In this document: positions 45,588 through 54,267 of the stretch, in pieces | Position numbering within the stretch: position 1 is the stretch's first letter | Layout of the letters: every line of letters begins with the position of its first letter | From: Paenibacillus sp. V4I3 | Lineage (GTDB): Bacteria > Bacillota > Bacilli > Paenibacillales > NBRC-103111 | DNA: 64,000 nt | Direction of reading: 5' to 3' | NCBI RefSeq assembly: GCF_030817215.1 | Contig: NZ_JAUSZA010000001.1 | Coordinates: 6,422,501-6,486,500 of the forward strand | Notes under the pieces: generated by a model | The model's input: only the letters and a program-made list of their open reading frames with translations | What the model was told of the DNA's origin: nothing | Database searches by the model: none | Translations under genes and position numbers: made by a program

Positions 45588-45705
45588 GCTTAATCATAAT
45601 CAGGAGCCCCTAGTTACGTATATAATCTTGGGATTTGTCCGCACTCTAACTGGGGATAAAAATCCTTTTCAAATCCGATGATTATTTTCGCTTTGCAATG
45701 ATTAT
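45588..45705 (-). promoter_or_regulatory. Copy B of the shared operator/promoter module
   Basis: Upstream of the lyase/esterase gene: GCTTAATCATAAT from 45588, TTACGTATATAATC at 45614-45627, a 51-nt gap, then TGATTAT at 45679-45685 and 45699-45705 (20 bp apart). Outside these blocks the sequence differs clearly from copies A and C, so conservation is likely functional. Confidence 0.7.
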
Positions 45706-45785
45706 TGCCTCTAAAAAGGAAAAAGATCGCCAACTATCTGACCAGTATGGCCCAATAGGAAGCAATCTTTTTGGGATTACATAAG

Positions 45786-47363
45786 TTAATTGTTCGGGAA
45801 GATTTCACTGTACTCGAAATAGTCGAAATCCGCATGATTCGTACTGGGCTGCCCGTTGGAACTTGCATACATTCCAAGATAAGCACCGGTAAAGCCTCCA
45901 GCCACATCACTGCTAAGAATTCGGCCATCGGCGCAATCGTATAAGAGCTCCCACTGCTCAGAATTCGTAGCAAAATAAAAACTATAATTCTGCTCAATCG
46001 CTTCGACCATGAGATACAATCTCCCGGTTGCCTGGTGCGGACGTAGGACAAGCATCTCTTCCGCGCCCGCTTCTCGCTTGATCAGGCGAAGGACTCCTTC
46101 TCCATCGATCAGCGCCGACTCCAAGCGATATTGGTAATCTTCATTTTGCAGAAGCACCAGACCAGCCACTTCCCCTTCAGTAAGAGGAGTAAATTCTAAT
46201 GCAGTGCGCGCGGCAAAATTGATATGCTGCTGCCTCCTGCCTATGAAGCTTGGATTCGTCACTTTCGTGATCGTCTCAGGCTTCAGTCGTAGACGCAGGT
46301 GACCTGGCCGCTCCGACAAGCTCCAGAAATCCCCCCGTGGCGTGCGGATAAAATTCCATCGATCGCCAAGGATCGCTGCATCAAAATGATCGCAGGCTGC
46401 GAGCCACGGCCATCGGCACAATGGCAAATTCGGCATCGGCAGCTCGAACTCAACGATTCCTTTACCCGGATTCACCACCGGCCATCCGTCTTCCCAGACG
46501 AACGGCACGAGGAATGTCTCCCTACCCAAGTTACGGTAATTTCCCCCGTAAGGGCGAGATCCCAGACAAACGAGATACCACTCGCCGTTCTGGGTTTCAA
46601 TGAAATCCGAATGACCCACATTTACGATAGGATAGTTGCGACCGAGATGACGGTGTGTCAGAATCGGATTTGTTTTCGCCACCTCATATGGGCCAGTTAT
46701 GCTTTTACTGCGGGCGATTGTGGTTGAATGCGTGTGGCCCGTTCCACCCTCGGCAACGACCAAGTAGTAATATCCGTTAATCTTGTAAAGATGCGGCCCT
46801 TCCGTCGCATGAATTTGTTTAAGGGCCCCATCCCATAAGCTGTATGTCGGTCCTGTCAGCTGCTCCTCTTGCAAATCCAATTCTTGCAGCCAGATTTCCA
46901 CGTGCTTCTCATATTGCTGCCCTTCAGGCGGCTTGCGATTGCCCGTATAGTAGACCTTCCCGTCATCATCAAAAAATAAAGAGGGATCAATGCCGACGGC
47001 TCCGGGCAACCAGACAGGATCTGACCACGAGCCTGCCGGGTCCTTGGCGGTGACATAAAAGTTCCTCCGTTCGCCAGTCGCGCTAACGACAAACGTCGAT
47101 ACTACGTAAAATATTCCGTTAAAATAACGGATTGTCGCAGCATAAATCCCCCTAGAGGATGGTGTGTCGTCCAGATTTAGCTGCGAAGGACGATCCAGGA
47201 CATGACCAAGCTGCCGCCAATGAATCAAGTCCTTGCTGTGAAAAACCGGAATACCCGGATAATACTCGAATGATGAGGTGACCATGTAATAATCTTCACC
47301 AACACGGCAAATCGAAGGGTCCGGGTAAAAGCCCGGTAAAATGGGATTTCGAAATGTTTTCAT
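45786..47363 (-). CDS. xynB: GH43 beta-xylosidase with C-terminal sandwich domain
   Basis: 525 residues. NPILPGFYPDPSICRVGEDYY (base Asp), GIDPSLFFDDDGKVYYTGNR (modulating Asp) and HATEGPHLYKINGYYYLVVAEG (acid Glu) match xylan 1,4-beta-xylosidases. NVGHSDFIETQNGEWYLVCLG is also typical. C-terminal domain (about 325-520) as in GH43_11 enzymes. Cytoplasmic, cleaving xylo-oligosaccharides or xylose-bearing pectin pieces. Follows the binding-protein gene by 24 nt in one operon; ggagga ribosome site. Confidence 0.9.
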   Translation of the reverse strand: MKTFRNPILPGFYPDPSICRVGEDYYMVTSSFEYYPGIPVFHSKDLIHWRQLGHVLDRPSQLNLDDTPSSRGIYAATIRYFNGIFYVVSTFVVSATGERRNFYVTAKDPAGSWSDPVWLPGAVGIDPSLFFDDDGKVYYTGNRKPPEGQQYEKHVEIWLQELDLQEEQLTGPTYSLWDGALKQIHATEGPHLYKINGYYYLVVAEGGTGHTHSTTIARSKSITGPYEVAKTNPILTHRHLGRNYPIVNVGHSDFIETQNGEWYLVCLGSRPYGGNYRNLGRETFLVPFVWEDGWPVVNPGKGIVEFELPMPNLPLCRWPWLAACDHFDAAILGDRWNFIRTPRGDFWSLSERPGHLRLRLKPETITKVTNPSFIGRRQQHINFAARTALEFTPLTEGEVAGLVLLQNEDYQYRLESALIDGEGVLRLIKREAGAEEMLVLRPHQATGRLYLMVEAIEQNYSFYFATNSEQWELLYDCADGRILSSDVAGGFTGAYLGMYASSNGQPSTNHADFDYFEYSEIFPNN

Positions 47364-47387
47364 GAAAATTCCTCCGCTTTTCTATCG

Positions 47388-48890
47388 TTACTTCTTGTAT
47401 TGTTGGTTAAATTCGTCGATGATTTTTTGGCCGCCGTCGTTTTGCCACTTTTTCACTGCAGCCTGGAAGCCTGACTCGTCGATTTTGTTCAAAATGAACT
47501 GGTAAGTGGCATCTTTCATCAGATCCTGAAGTCTGGAGCCCTTTTCATTGAATGCTTTGGAATCCAAGGATATGGTAGGATCAGTAATCATAAATTTTAC
47601 GGCTCCATTCGAGAGCTTGATGGCTTTCTCAAAAACAGGAAGAGAATAGTACGCAGGCGTAACATTGGTTGACTCGTACAGTGCCATATTCAGATAGGGC
47701 CTTACTTCCTTCTCAATCAGCTTGCTGTCCGTGGAAGGAACTACTTTGCCATCCTTCAATGCATAATGCTCGTCCTTGAGACCGTACTTGAGAAGATCGG
47801 CTATTTCGGGTGAATAGAACTTATCCATGACGCCCAAGATACTCTTGAGCTCCTGTTCGGAGTTAATGGAAGATTTCGGGAAAAGCACAACAGTTCCGTA
47901 GCCTGAAAGCCCCCATGTAATATTCTTGCCGTCAACGCCCTGGATATCGTTCACTACCTCATACTCTGCTTCCGGAACGTTTTTTACCGTCTTCTCTTGA
48001 AGTCCTTTGACATCGCCCATCGTCCCAATATAGAGTCCTGAGCGGCCGGTAACCATCAGGTTCTGCTGATCCGTTTTGCTCGTAACTGGGAAATCCTGAT
48101 TGATCAGGCCTTCATCGCGGAGCTTCTTCATAAACTTCATGGTGTCAACATAACCCTTGGTCATGAAATCAGGAATCAATTTGCCGTCTTGAACTCCCCA
48201 GCCGTTCGGTGTTCCGAAGAACATGGAAACGGTTTTGAAGGCGCCGTAAACAAGATCATTACGGTCAGACAGTGGGATCGTTTTTCCGCCGCCGGCCAAA
48301 TCAGCATCTTTGAACTTCTTCAACATAGTGTATAGCTCGTCTACCGTTTTTGGTACAGAGAGTCCAAGTTTATCGGTCCAATCCTTCCGGTAAATGAAGC
48401 CCGCACGAGCCGGCTGTCTTTCCTGATAGAGGGAGTAAATTTTCCCTCCAACAGCCGTATGATTAAGAATTGTCGGATTCAAGTTCTTCAGGTTTGGATA
48501 ATCCAACAAGAACGGACCGACTTCCCAAAACTGATTATTCCTAACGGCGTCACGCATGAGGGTAAAGGAAGCCGCGTTCTTCAAATAAACAACTTGAGGC
48601 AGAGAGCCCGTTGCAAAAGCAGCTTGGAATTTCTCATCATAAGAACCGTCAGGCACCCATTGAATTTCCAGTTCGGAATTTGTTTTTTGCTCAAGAACCT
48701 TCTCAAGCTTATCGGAAGGAACCTCGGTCGTTTGCAGATCAGCCATGATGCTGATCTTAATCGGACCTTTGGGAGCTTCATGTTCTGATTTAGTTGTTTC
48801 AGCACTTGAGTCGATCTTATTGGCACATCCGACTATCAGGGAAACCGCCGTTAAAGCGGAGAGCAATATGGCGGTATTTTTCTTTATCAA
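47388..48890 (-). CDS. Second LplA-type extracellular binding lipoprotein
   Basis: 500 residues, close paralogue of the 33.4-kb binding protein: both share long identical stretches such as ISIMADLQTTEVPSDKLEKV. Lipobox LIVGCANK (Cys about 22). There are no permease genes beside it, so it probably delivers sugars to the LplB/LplC pair at 31.5-33.4 kb. TTG start at 48890 after aaggagg, where the paralogue has ATG. Behind module C of the shared regulon; divides expression with the downstream xylosidase. Confidence 0.92.
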   Translation of the reverse strand: MIKKNTAILLSALTAVSLIVGCANKIDSSAETTKSEHEAPKGPIKISIMADLQTTEVPSDKLEKVLEQKTNSELEIQWVPDGSYDEKFQAAFATGSLPQVVYLKNAASFTLMRDAVRNNQFWEVGPFLLDYPNLKNLNPTILNHTAVGGKIYSLYQERQPARAGFIYRKDWTDKLGLSVPKTVDELYTMLKKFKDADLAGGGKTIPLSDRNDLVYGAFKTVSMFFGTPNGWGVQDGKLIPDFMTKGYVDTMKFMKKLRDEGLINQDFPVTSKTDQQNLMVTGRSGLYIGTMGDVKGLQEKTVKNVPEAEYEVVNDIQGVDGKNITWGLSGYGTVVLFPKSSINSEQELKSILGVMDKFYSPEIADLLKYGLKDEHYALKDGKVVPSTDSKLIEKEVRPYLNMALYESTNVTPAYYSLPVFEKAIKLSNGAVKFMITDPTISLDSKAFNEKGSRLQDLMKDATYQFILNKIDESGFQAAVKKWQNDGGQKIIDEFNQQYKK

Positions 48891-48928
48891 TTTGCGGTCC
48901 TCCTTAATCTGGGTGATTGATGTTCATA

Positions 48929-49045
48929 GCTTAATCATATTAATTAACACAGGTTACGTATATAATCATGTGATTAGGCCGCAGTTTTACAGGGGTTGCA
49001 GGCCTTTTTATTATCTGATGATTATTTTCATTTTGAAGTGATTAT
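48929..49045. promoter_or_regulatory. Copy C of the shared operator/promoter module, in a divergent intergenic region
   Basis: GCTTAATCATATT from 48929, TTACGTATATAATC at 48954-48967, 51-nt gap, then TGATTAT at 49019-49025 and 49039-49045 (20 bp apart). It lies between the second binding-protein gene and the divergent membrane AraC regulator, so it could control both, including autoregulation. Confidence 0.7.
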
Positions 49046-49120
49046 TGCCCCTAACGGGCTTTTTCATTAGAATAGAGTAACCGGCTGAACCAGATACCGG
49101 CCAAGAAAGGAGTGCAGATT

Positions 49121-51439
49121 ATGCTGCGTGAACAAAGCTTTTACACCAAGCTCGTGTTATTCAGTTGCGCTATCTGCATTATTCCTCTTCTGGCGCTTGG
49201 TTTCTTTTCTTATATGAAATCATCGCATTCGATTCAACAACATGTCAATCTAGGCAATGTGCAGCTTATGGAACAAACGAGCAGCAATTTGGAGCAAACT
49301 TTGCAGACGTTGGACTATTCCCTCAATAACTTCATCAATTCAACCTTAATGCTGGACGCTTTGTACAAGCCCATGACCACCTATGATTTTCAGGCCTATA
49401 ATGCCATTCGTAAAGAGCTTTCGTACCAGCAGTCCTCAAAGACCATGGTAACGGATATCATTTTGGTAAATTCAACCGAGAATTGGGTGATCACGAACAC
49501 GGGATTGTACAATTTAAATGAATACGCTTACAAAAATTCATTACTCCTCTACTCGAATTTGCCATTCAATTCAAACTGGCTGCTTCTGCCGAACAATTCC
49601 CTAGGAGCTGCAGATACGGAAAGCTCCGGCTGCAAATACATGATTACTTTGATTAAAAAAATGCCCTTACATACTTCGGAAAAAAGGGGCCTATTATTTG
49701 CCGCTATCCCGCAGTGTCGTTTAGCAGCCCTCATGGGAGCTCCTTCGGATTCACAAAATGTGATGGTGCTTGACCAAAGCAATCGGATCATCATCCATTC
49801 GGATGAAGCTAAGGTCGGGCAATTCGTAACGGAATCGGGCATCATACCAGAAACGGATCTCGCCCTCTTGGCGGGGAAATCCGGGCAATTCCTATCCAAG
49901 TCGAATGACAAAGACTCTACGATTACTTTTATTCGATCTGAGTTTAACGGTTGGATCTATGTTTCGGTAACGGATATTGCTGTTACGAATAAGGAAGCAC
50001 GAGCCATTGGCTGGTTTACTCTCTACGTGCTATTGGGAATCATTGGGCTAAGCATTTTCTTCGTCTGGTTTGGGAGCAGAAGAATGTACTTCCCTATTCA
50101 CGGGATACTGAAAGGCATCGCAGATCGACTTCCCAATTCCGACAAGCCCCATAAGAACGAGTTACTATTCATTGACGAACATCTCAGAGATTTGTTTGCT
50201 TCTAATTCCAAGCTTCATGGAGAGCTTTACCAAACCGGGATGCAAGTACGCAGCTTTTTTCTTGCCAAGCTGTATCAGGGAAACGTCGGCAACAGAGAAC
50301 TTGAAGAAAGTCTTGAACGCTTCGGCTATTCGAAGCAGATTTCCTCCTGGAACAATCTTGCCACGCTTACCCTGCAGATCGACCTACTGAAGGAAACGCG
50401 GTATGAACAGGCGGATTTGGATCTGCTTTTGTTTGCTATTAAAAATATTATCGAGGAGCTGATCCCGGGCGATAGCTGCTTATCCCCGGTTATCGTTGAA
50501 CAAACACTAACTACGACGATAGGCTGCTCCGGCCTCACGACTGAAGCATTCTGTAACCAGCTCTATCAATGGACGGAAGAGATCCAGCGAATGATCCGCA
50601 ATTATTTGGAACTCGACGTCAGCATCGGGATAAGCCTGCCCTTCACCCATATTCGCAAAGCTCCAAGAGCTTATCAGGAAGGACTTGAGGCTTTGAAGCG
50701 CAGGCTCACGTTGGGGGAAGGCGTCATTATCCCCTATGCGAGTATCAATGCAGGAAAACATACGCTTATCTATGCATACCCGAAGCTTCAGGAGAACGAG
50801 CTTATCGATTCCATCAAATTGGCAAATGAGGATCGATCTTTCGTTGTGCTTAACCAATGGCTGAAAGAAGTTTTCCAAAAAGAACGATCACCTCACGAAT
50901 ATCAGATTTCCTTAGTTCGTCTATTGAATAATTGTATGATCGTCATGCAGGAAGCAGGAATTCGACTTGAGCAGCTAAATCTGCAAGAAGGCTCGTTATA
51001 TGAGGAGCTGCTTCAGCTCTATGTTAGCTCAGAAATCGAAGCCTGGTTCAAGGATCGAATTATTCTGCCCATGATTCAAGTTTTCCGGGACCGGCAGGAA
51101 TCCCAATACCAGAACTTGTCCGAACAAATCATCGATATCATTCATAAGGAATACGAGCGAGATTTAAAGCTAGAAGAATGTGCTTCACGCATGCATTATA
51201 ACGTCTTCTATTTAAGCAGTGTTTTTAAGAAAGAAACGAATATGTCTTTTAGTGAATACCTAGCTGACTATCGCTTCCAAATCTCCAAGAAATGGCTGGT
51301 AGAAACGAATTTGCCCATCAAGGATATTGCCGAGAAACTAACTTACACGAATGCCCAAAACTATATCCGCTTCTTCAGAAAGCTGGAAGGAATGACTCCT
51401 GGCCAATACCGTACCCAGTTCTCTGCGCAAAATAAATAA
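49121..51439 (+). CDS. Membrane-anchored AraC-family regulator (YtdP-like)
   Basis: 772 residues. First membrane helix about 13-33 (VLFSCAICIIPLLALGFFSY), extracellular sensing region (about 40-285), second helix WFTLYVLLGIIGLSIFFVWF, then a cytoplasmic part ending in an AraC HTH (about 665-770) with LKLEECASRMHYNVFYLSSVFK and IKDIAEKLTYTNAQNYIRFFRK. Such proteins sense sugars outside the cell and bind DNA directly without a partner kinase. The ATG at 49121 was chosen because aaaggag ends 8 nt before it. Most likely activator of the three shared modules, one of which lies in its own upstream region. Confidence 0.9.
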   Translation: MLREQSFYTKLVLFSCAICIIPLLALGFFSYMKSSHSIQQHVNLGNVQLMEQTSSNLEQTLQTLDYSLNNFINSTLMLDALYKPMTTYDFQAYNAIRKELSYQQSSKTMVTDIILVNSTENWVITNTGLYNLNEYAYKNSLLLYSNLPFNSNWLLLPNNSLGAADTESSGCKYMITLIKKMPLHTSEKRGLLFAAIPQCRLAALMGAPSDSQNVMVLDQSNRIIIHSDEAKVGQFVTESGIIPETDLALLAGKSGQFLSKSNDKDSTITFIRSEFNGWIYVSVTDIAVTNKEARAIGWFTLYVLLGIIGLSIFFVWFGSRRMYFPIHGILKGIADRLPNSDKPHKNELLFIDEHLRDLFASNSKLHGELYQTGMQVRSFFLAKLYQGNVGNRELEESLERFGYSKQISSWNNLATLTLQIDLLKETRYEQADLDLLLFAIKNIIEELIPGDSCLSPVIVEQTLTTTIGCSGLTTEAFCNQLYQWTEEIQRMIRNYLELDVSIGISLPFTHIRKAPRAYQEGLEALKRRLTLGEGVIIPYASINAGKHTLIYAYPKLQENELIDSIKLANEDRSFVVLNQWLKEVFQKERSPHEYQISLVRLLNNCMIVMQEAGIRLEQLNLQEGSLYEELLQLYVSSEIEAWFKDRIILPMIQVFRDRQESQYQNLSEQIIDIIHKEYERDLKLEECASRMHYNVFYLSSVFKKETNMSFSEYLADYRFQISKKWLVETNLPIKDIAEKLTYTNAQNYIRFFRKLEGMTPGQYRTQFSAQNK

Positions 51440-51492
51440 GTATGGTATTTTGATTATGTTGAACTGGTGGGTCTGATCGGTCTTGAGGGCAT

Positions 51493-51530
51493 AAAAAGCA
51501 TGAGGTTCTCATCCCTCATGCTTTTTATTT
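51493..51530 (+). terminator. Terminator of the YtdP-like regulator gene
   Basis: A 13-bp stem AAAAAGCATGAGG (51493-51505) and its complement (51514-51526) with T-rich tail, about 55 nt after the regulator stop. The A-rich left arm lets it work on both strands. Confidence 0.85.
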
Positions 51531-51625
51531 AATTTCTATCCAGTTACATTTCTATTGACAACCGCCCATCTCGAACATCATCATGATGCCTTGCAAAGAA
51601 TTTATTAGACGCTTCTGATAACCGA

Positions 51626-52015
51626 TTATAAAGCTTCATTACCCGTAGCTCCTTTGTAATGATGCGTATGTGGTCTCGCACCATTTACTGTCGTAAAACC
51701 TTCAAAGTAATGGATATGCCCACCACTCGGAACATCAATTGCCGGGCCTGTTACCCCTTGAATGACATGAGTGTGCCCATGATTTATTGATGTTACGGTG
51801 TAATAACGATGTACATGGGGGACACCTGTTGGAGCTGGTTCGGTAACACCCACATATTGATGAACGTGTCCATCGTCATAAGAAGTCACACCTGAAAAAG
51901 GGTGAACGTGATACACGGGGCGACCGTCCCAAGAAGTAATATAGAGACCATGGGAATGTTCGTTCCCAGAGTCACTCGGGTGAAGAACGAATCCTTTAAC
52001 AGGGATTTTTTTCAA
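51626..52015 (-). CDS. YmaF-family His-rich protein
   Basis: 129 residues of near-repeating strands, each with paired His: HSHG, YHVHPFSG, DGHVHQYVG, PHVHRYY, HGHTHVIQG, GGHIHYFEG and PHTHHYKG. This matches the YmaF family of Firmicutes. The regular HxH spacing suggests metal binding or a beta-solenoid, but function is unknown. TTG start with aaaggagct upstream. No operon partner. Confidence 0.85.
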   Translation of the reverse strand: MKKIPVKGFVLHPSDSGNEHSHGLYITSWDGRPVYHVHPFSGVTSYDDGHVHQYVGVTEPAPTGVPHVHRYYTVTSINHGHTHVIQGVTGPAIDVPSGGHIHYFEGFTTVNGARPHTHHYKGATGNEAL

Positions 52016-52128
52016 TGTAGCAGCTCCTTTTAATTTGGTCTGGTATTAAATTATGTCAATAAACCTATTTGTGATATAGGCATTCGTACAATCGTTTGGC
52101 GATATAACTATATCTCAGACGAAAACGA

Positions 52129-52173
52129 AGAAGCCTGCAAATCACTTGAACTTTGATTTGCAGGCTTCTTTTT
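52129..52173. terminator. Strong hairpin terminator
   Basis: A 16-bp stem built on AGAAGCCTGCAAATCA, loop of about 9 nt. T-rich on the plus side (ctttttg), weaker on the minus side. The stop of the small frame that precedes it on the minus strand falls in the loop region, so it likely ends that unit. Confidence 0.7.
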
Positions 52174-52315
52174 GATTATCTGAAATTGTCAATCTAGTGC
52201 TTAAATGATTATTCACCCATGATTTCTCTATGGTAACCTCACGGTCGGTAGCTGTTGTGTAATCGGAAAGTCTAACATTAGATTTGTTTTTTTTCATATC
52301 GTCCAAATTCAGCAT
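52142..52315 (-). CDS. Small hypothetical protein, possibly a truncated gene start
   Basis: 57 codons beginning MLNLDDMKKNKSNVRLSDY with a good site (agagagg) 7 nt before the ATG. The frame is open through the terminator hairpin and stops in its loop, ending KEACKSKFK, so the natural C-terminus looks replaced. It starts 28 nt after the end of a decayed oxidoreductase gene, suggesting it was the next gene of that operon. Not recognised. Confidence 0.4.
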   Translation of the reverse strand: MLNLDDMKKNKSNVRLSDYTTATDREVTIEKSWVNNHLSTRLTISDNQKEACKSKFK

Positions 52316-52342
52316 ATTGAGCCTCTCTCTTTCAAAACCGTT

Positions 52343-52900
52343 TTAAGCATACACCTCACTAAGTGCTTCCACGGAAAGCATTTTTCCCGTTCTCGACGAT
52401 ACGGCTGCAGCATGCACCAAGCTTTGTGACTTCAAATAATCTCTTCCGTTTGGTCTTGGCTCCCGCTTTTCCTTCAAAGCAGCTAGAATTCATCGATCGA
52501 CAGCACGTTTCCTACCCCGTCAAAGGTGTACACTTCATCGGCTTTTCCTTCCTTCATAAGCTGCACTTGGTTGCTCGTTACCACAATCGCGCCTTCCGCT
52601 CCTTCGAAACGCCAATCTCCATACCATTCTGTCAGCTTTCCCTTGGCCATCATGCTGCCGTGATAATCCACGACCGTCCCGCCGTCAAAGACGCGATCTC
52701 GTTAATCGCAGTGTGAATGTGAGGAGGCGTAACATTAATGACGAAATCGGGGCTCTCGCTGTTGATCGCTTCTTCCAAAGACGAATAAAACGGGGTTTCC
52801 GGATCGATCGTTCCCGCATCTGAGCGTTCGCTTCAACAACGCAAACCGCGTGCACGCCCGCATGACGTCTCAGTTTCTTTTCGCAAGGCCCACAATCAAT
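52343..52900 (-). pseudogene. Decayed Gfo/Idh/MocA-family oxidoreductase
   Basis: Pieces of one sugar dehydrogenase in several frames. An N-terminal fragment has VHAVCVVEANAQM, then DAGTIDPETPFYSSLEEAI and FVINVTPPHIHTAINEIAS. After an internal deletion comes DGGTVVDYHGSMMAKGKLTEW with WRFEGAEGAIVV. One missing base after SIDEF shifts the frame, and the tail continues ILAALKEKREPRPNGRDYL up to VEALSEVYA with stop at 52343. The Rossmann start is absent. Clearly non-functional. Such enzymes often oxidise inositols or sugars. Confidence 0.85.
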
Positions 52901-52917
52901 ATACCTACGTACCGTAA

Positions 52918-52982
52918 TTATTGAATTAATTGACCATCTCGAAAACGCACAATACGCTTCACCTGCTTCGCAATGAAGTATC
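52918..52982 (-). pseudogene. C-terminal scrap of an ABC transporter ATPase
   Basis: A short frame reads YFIAKQVKRIVRFRDGQLIQ before TAA, resembling the last strand and helix of MacB/YtrE-type ATPases (xADRIIRFRDG pattern). Nothing else of the gene remains. It sits between the oxidoreductase remnant and the alditol oxidase gene. Confidence 0.4.
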
Positions 52983-52986
52983 CGAT

Positions 52987-54243
52987 TCATACCATCAAAT
53001 ATTTATTCAAAAAGTCGTTACGAAACTTTCCGTGGGGATCATAATGAAGGAGCAGTTGTCGGAAGTCTGGCAGCTTCTCGTAGAGCGGCTTCAACTGAGC
53101 GGGCTGCATGGTAAATAGCTTCCCCCAATGCGGACGAGCGCGGAAAGGCGCAAGTTGCTTTTCGATCATCGGCAGTACTTGTTTGACTGCCTCCCAATTC
53201 GGCTTCCACGTAAAATGAATAGCAACTGAATCCTGATTGTAATTAGGGCTCATCCACAAATTGTCTTTTGCAATAGTACGAACTTCAGAAACATAAAGGT
53301 GTGGCGAGATATGCTCCCGTATTCCATTAAGCGCATTCAATGCCTGATAGGCATCTTGTCGCGGCACGAAATACTCGCTTTGCAGCTCCTCTCCAGCACT
53401 CGGAGTGAAATCCATACGAAAGTGCGGCAATCTCTCGTGCCATGGTCCCGCAATGCACATCTGCTCGCTGCAATTCTCCGCTGTATGTCCTGGCACTGGA
53501 TGCCGAGGTGAAGTTGCTAATTGCGCACCGAAAAACTCAGGTGCCACCTGATCAGAGACTTGATCAGTTAGTTTCCGCTTTAGCCAGACTTGATTGAAAT
53601 TCGCATTTTTCCAATCGGTAAATAGACTAACACTATAAGCACTGGAAAAAATATCGTCAAAGTGCTCATTTAGCTGCATTAGAGACAGATTATCATATAC
53701 ATGCTGACTCATTTGAAATGTTGGGATCACATCCAGTGTAATTTTAGTGACTATGCCCAATCCTCCAAGCCCAACGATTGAACCTGCGATGTCTTGTTTC
53801 TCGCGGGAGAATACAGCCACGTCCCCATTCGCCTGAACGACTTCCATAGAATCAACCACTGTAGCAAGATTCCCATTCCGATCACCAGAACCATGCGTTG
53901 CCGTAGCGCATGCACCAGCAACGGTTATGTGTGGCAGCGATGCCAAATTGTGAAGCGCATAACCATGGTTATGTAGGTGCTCACATAGCTCTCCATACCG
54001 GATTCCGGCTTCAACAGTTACCTTATTTTGTACTGTATCTAATGCTACCACTCGGTTAATGTTCTGAAGCGAAAGAAGGATTTCGTTACAATCGGCGATG
54101 CTATTAAACGAGTGCCGTGTGCCAAGCACCTTTATTTGCTTACTGCGAGCCACTAATTCCTGTACTTGTTCCACACTTGTGGGAATATGGAGTTCAGAGG
54201 TACTATACCTGTAGTTGCCAGCCCAGTTCCAAATATTATTCAT
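52987..54243 (-). CDS. FAD-linked alditol/sugar-lactone oxidase
   Basis: 418 residues of the vanillyl-alcohol-oxidase flavoprotein type. The FAD domain has GTRHSFNSIADC, where the His matches the covalent FAD site of alditol oxidases, and ATATHGSGDRNGNLATVV. The C-terminal ALO-like domain ends HPHW-type motifs (RARPHWGKLF) and HYDPHGKFRNDFLNKYL. It should oxidise polyols such as xylitol or sorbitol, or an aldonolactone, using O2 and making H2O2. No signal peptide. It stands alone between decayed genes; ribosome site weak (aaggcgtg). Confidence 0.88.
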   Translation of the reverse strand: MNNIWNWAGNYRYSTSELHIPTSVEQVQELVARSKQIKVLGTRHSFNSIADCNEILLSLQNINRVVALDTVQNKVTVEAGIRYGELCEHLHNHGYALHNLASLPHITVAGACATATHGSGDRNGNLATVVDSMEVVQANGDVAVFSREKQDIAGSIVGLGGLGIVTKITLDVIPTFQMSQHVYDNLSLMQLNEHFDDIFSSAYSVSLFTDWKNANFNQVWLKRKLTDQVSDQVAPEFFGAQLATSPRHPVPGHTAENCSEQMCIAGPWHERLPHFRMDFTPSAGEELQSEYFVPRQDAYQALNALNGIREHISPHLYVSEVRTIAKDNLWMSPNYNQDSVAIHFTWKPNWEAVKQVLPMIEKQLAPFRARPHWGKLFTMQPAQLKPLYEKLPDFRQLLLHYDPHGKFRNDFLNKYLMV

Positions 54244-54267
54244 ATCTTCACACGCCTTCGAAAGTAT

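Noticed and set aside
52363..52716. Plus-strand frame of 117 codons
   Set aside because: The minus strand here clearly carries oxidoreductase fragments; the plus frame has no homology or ribosome site.
52687..52990. A complete 101-residue protein
   Set aside because: The frame mixes an ABC-ATPase scrap region and oxidoreductase DNA read in a wrong frame; not a gene.
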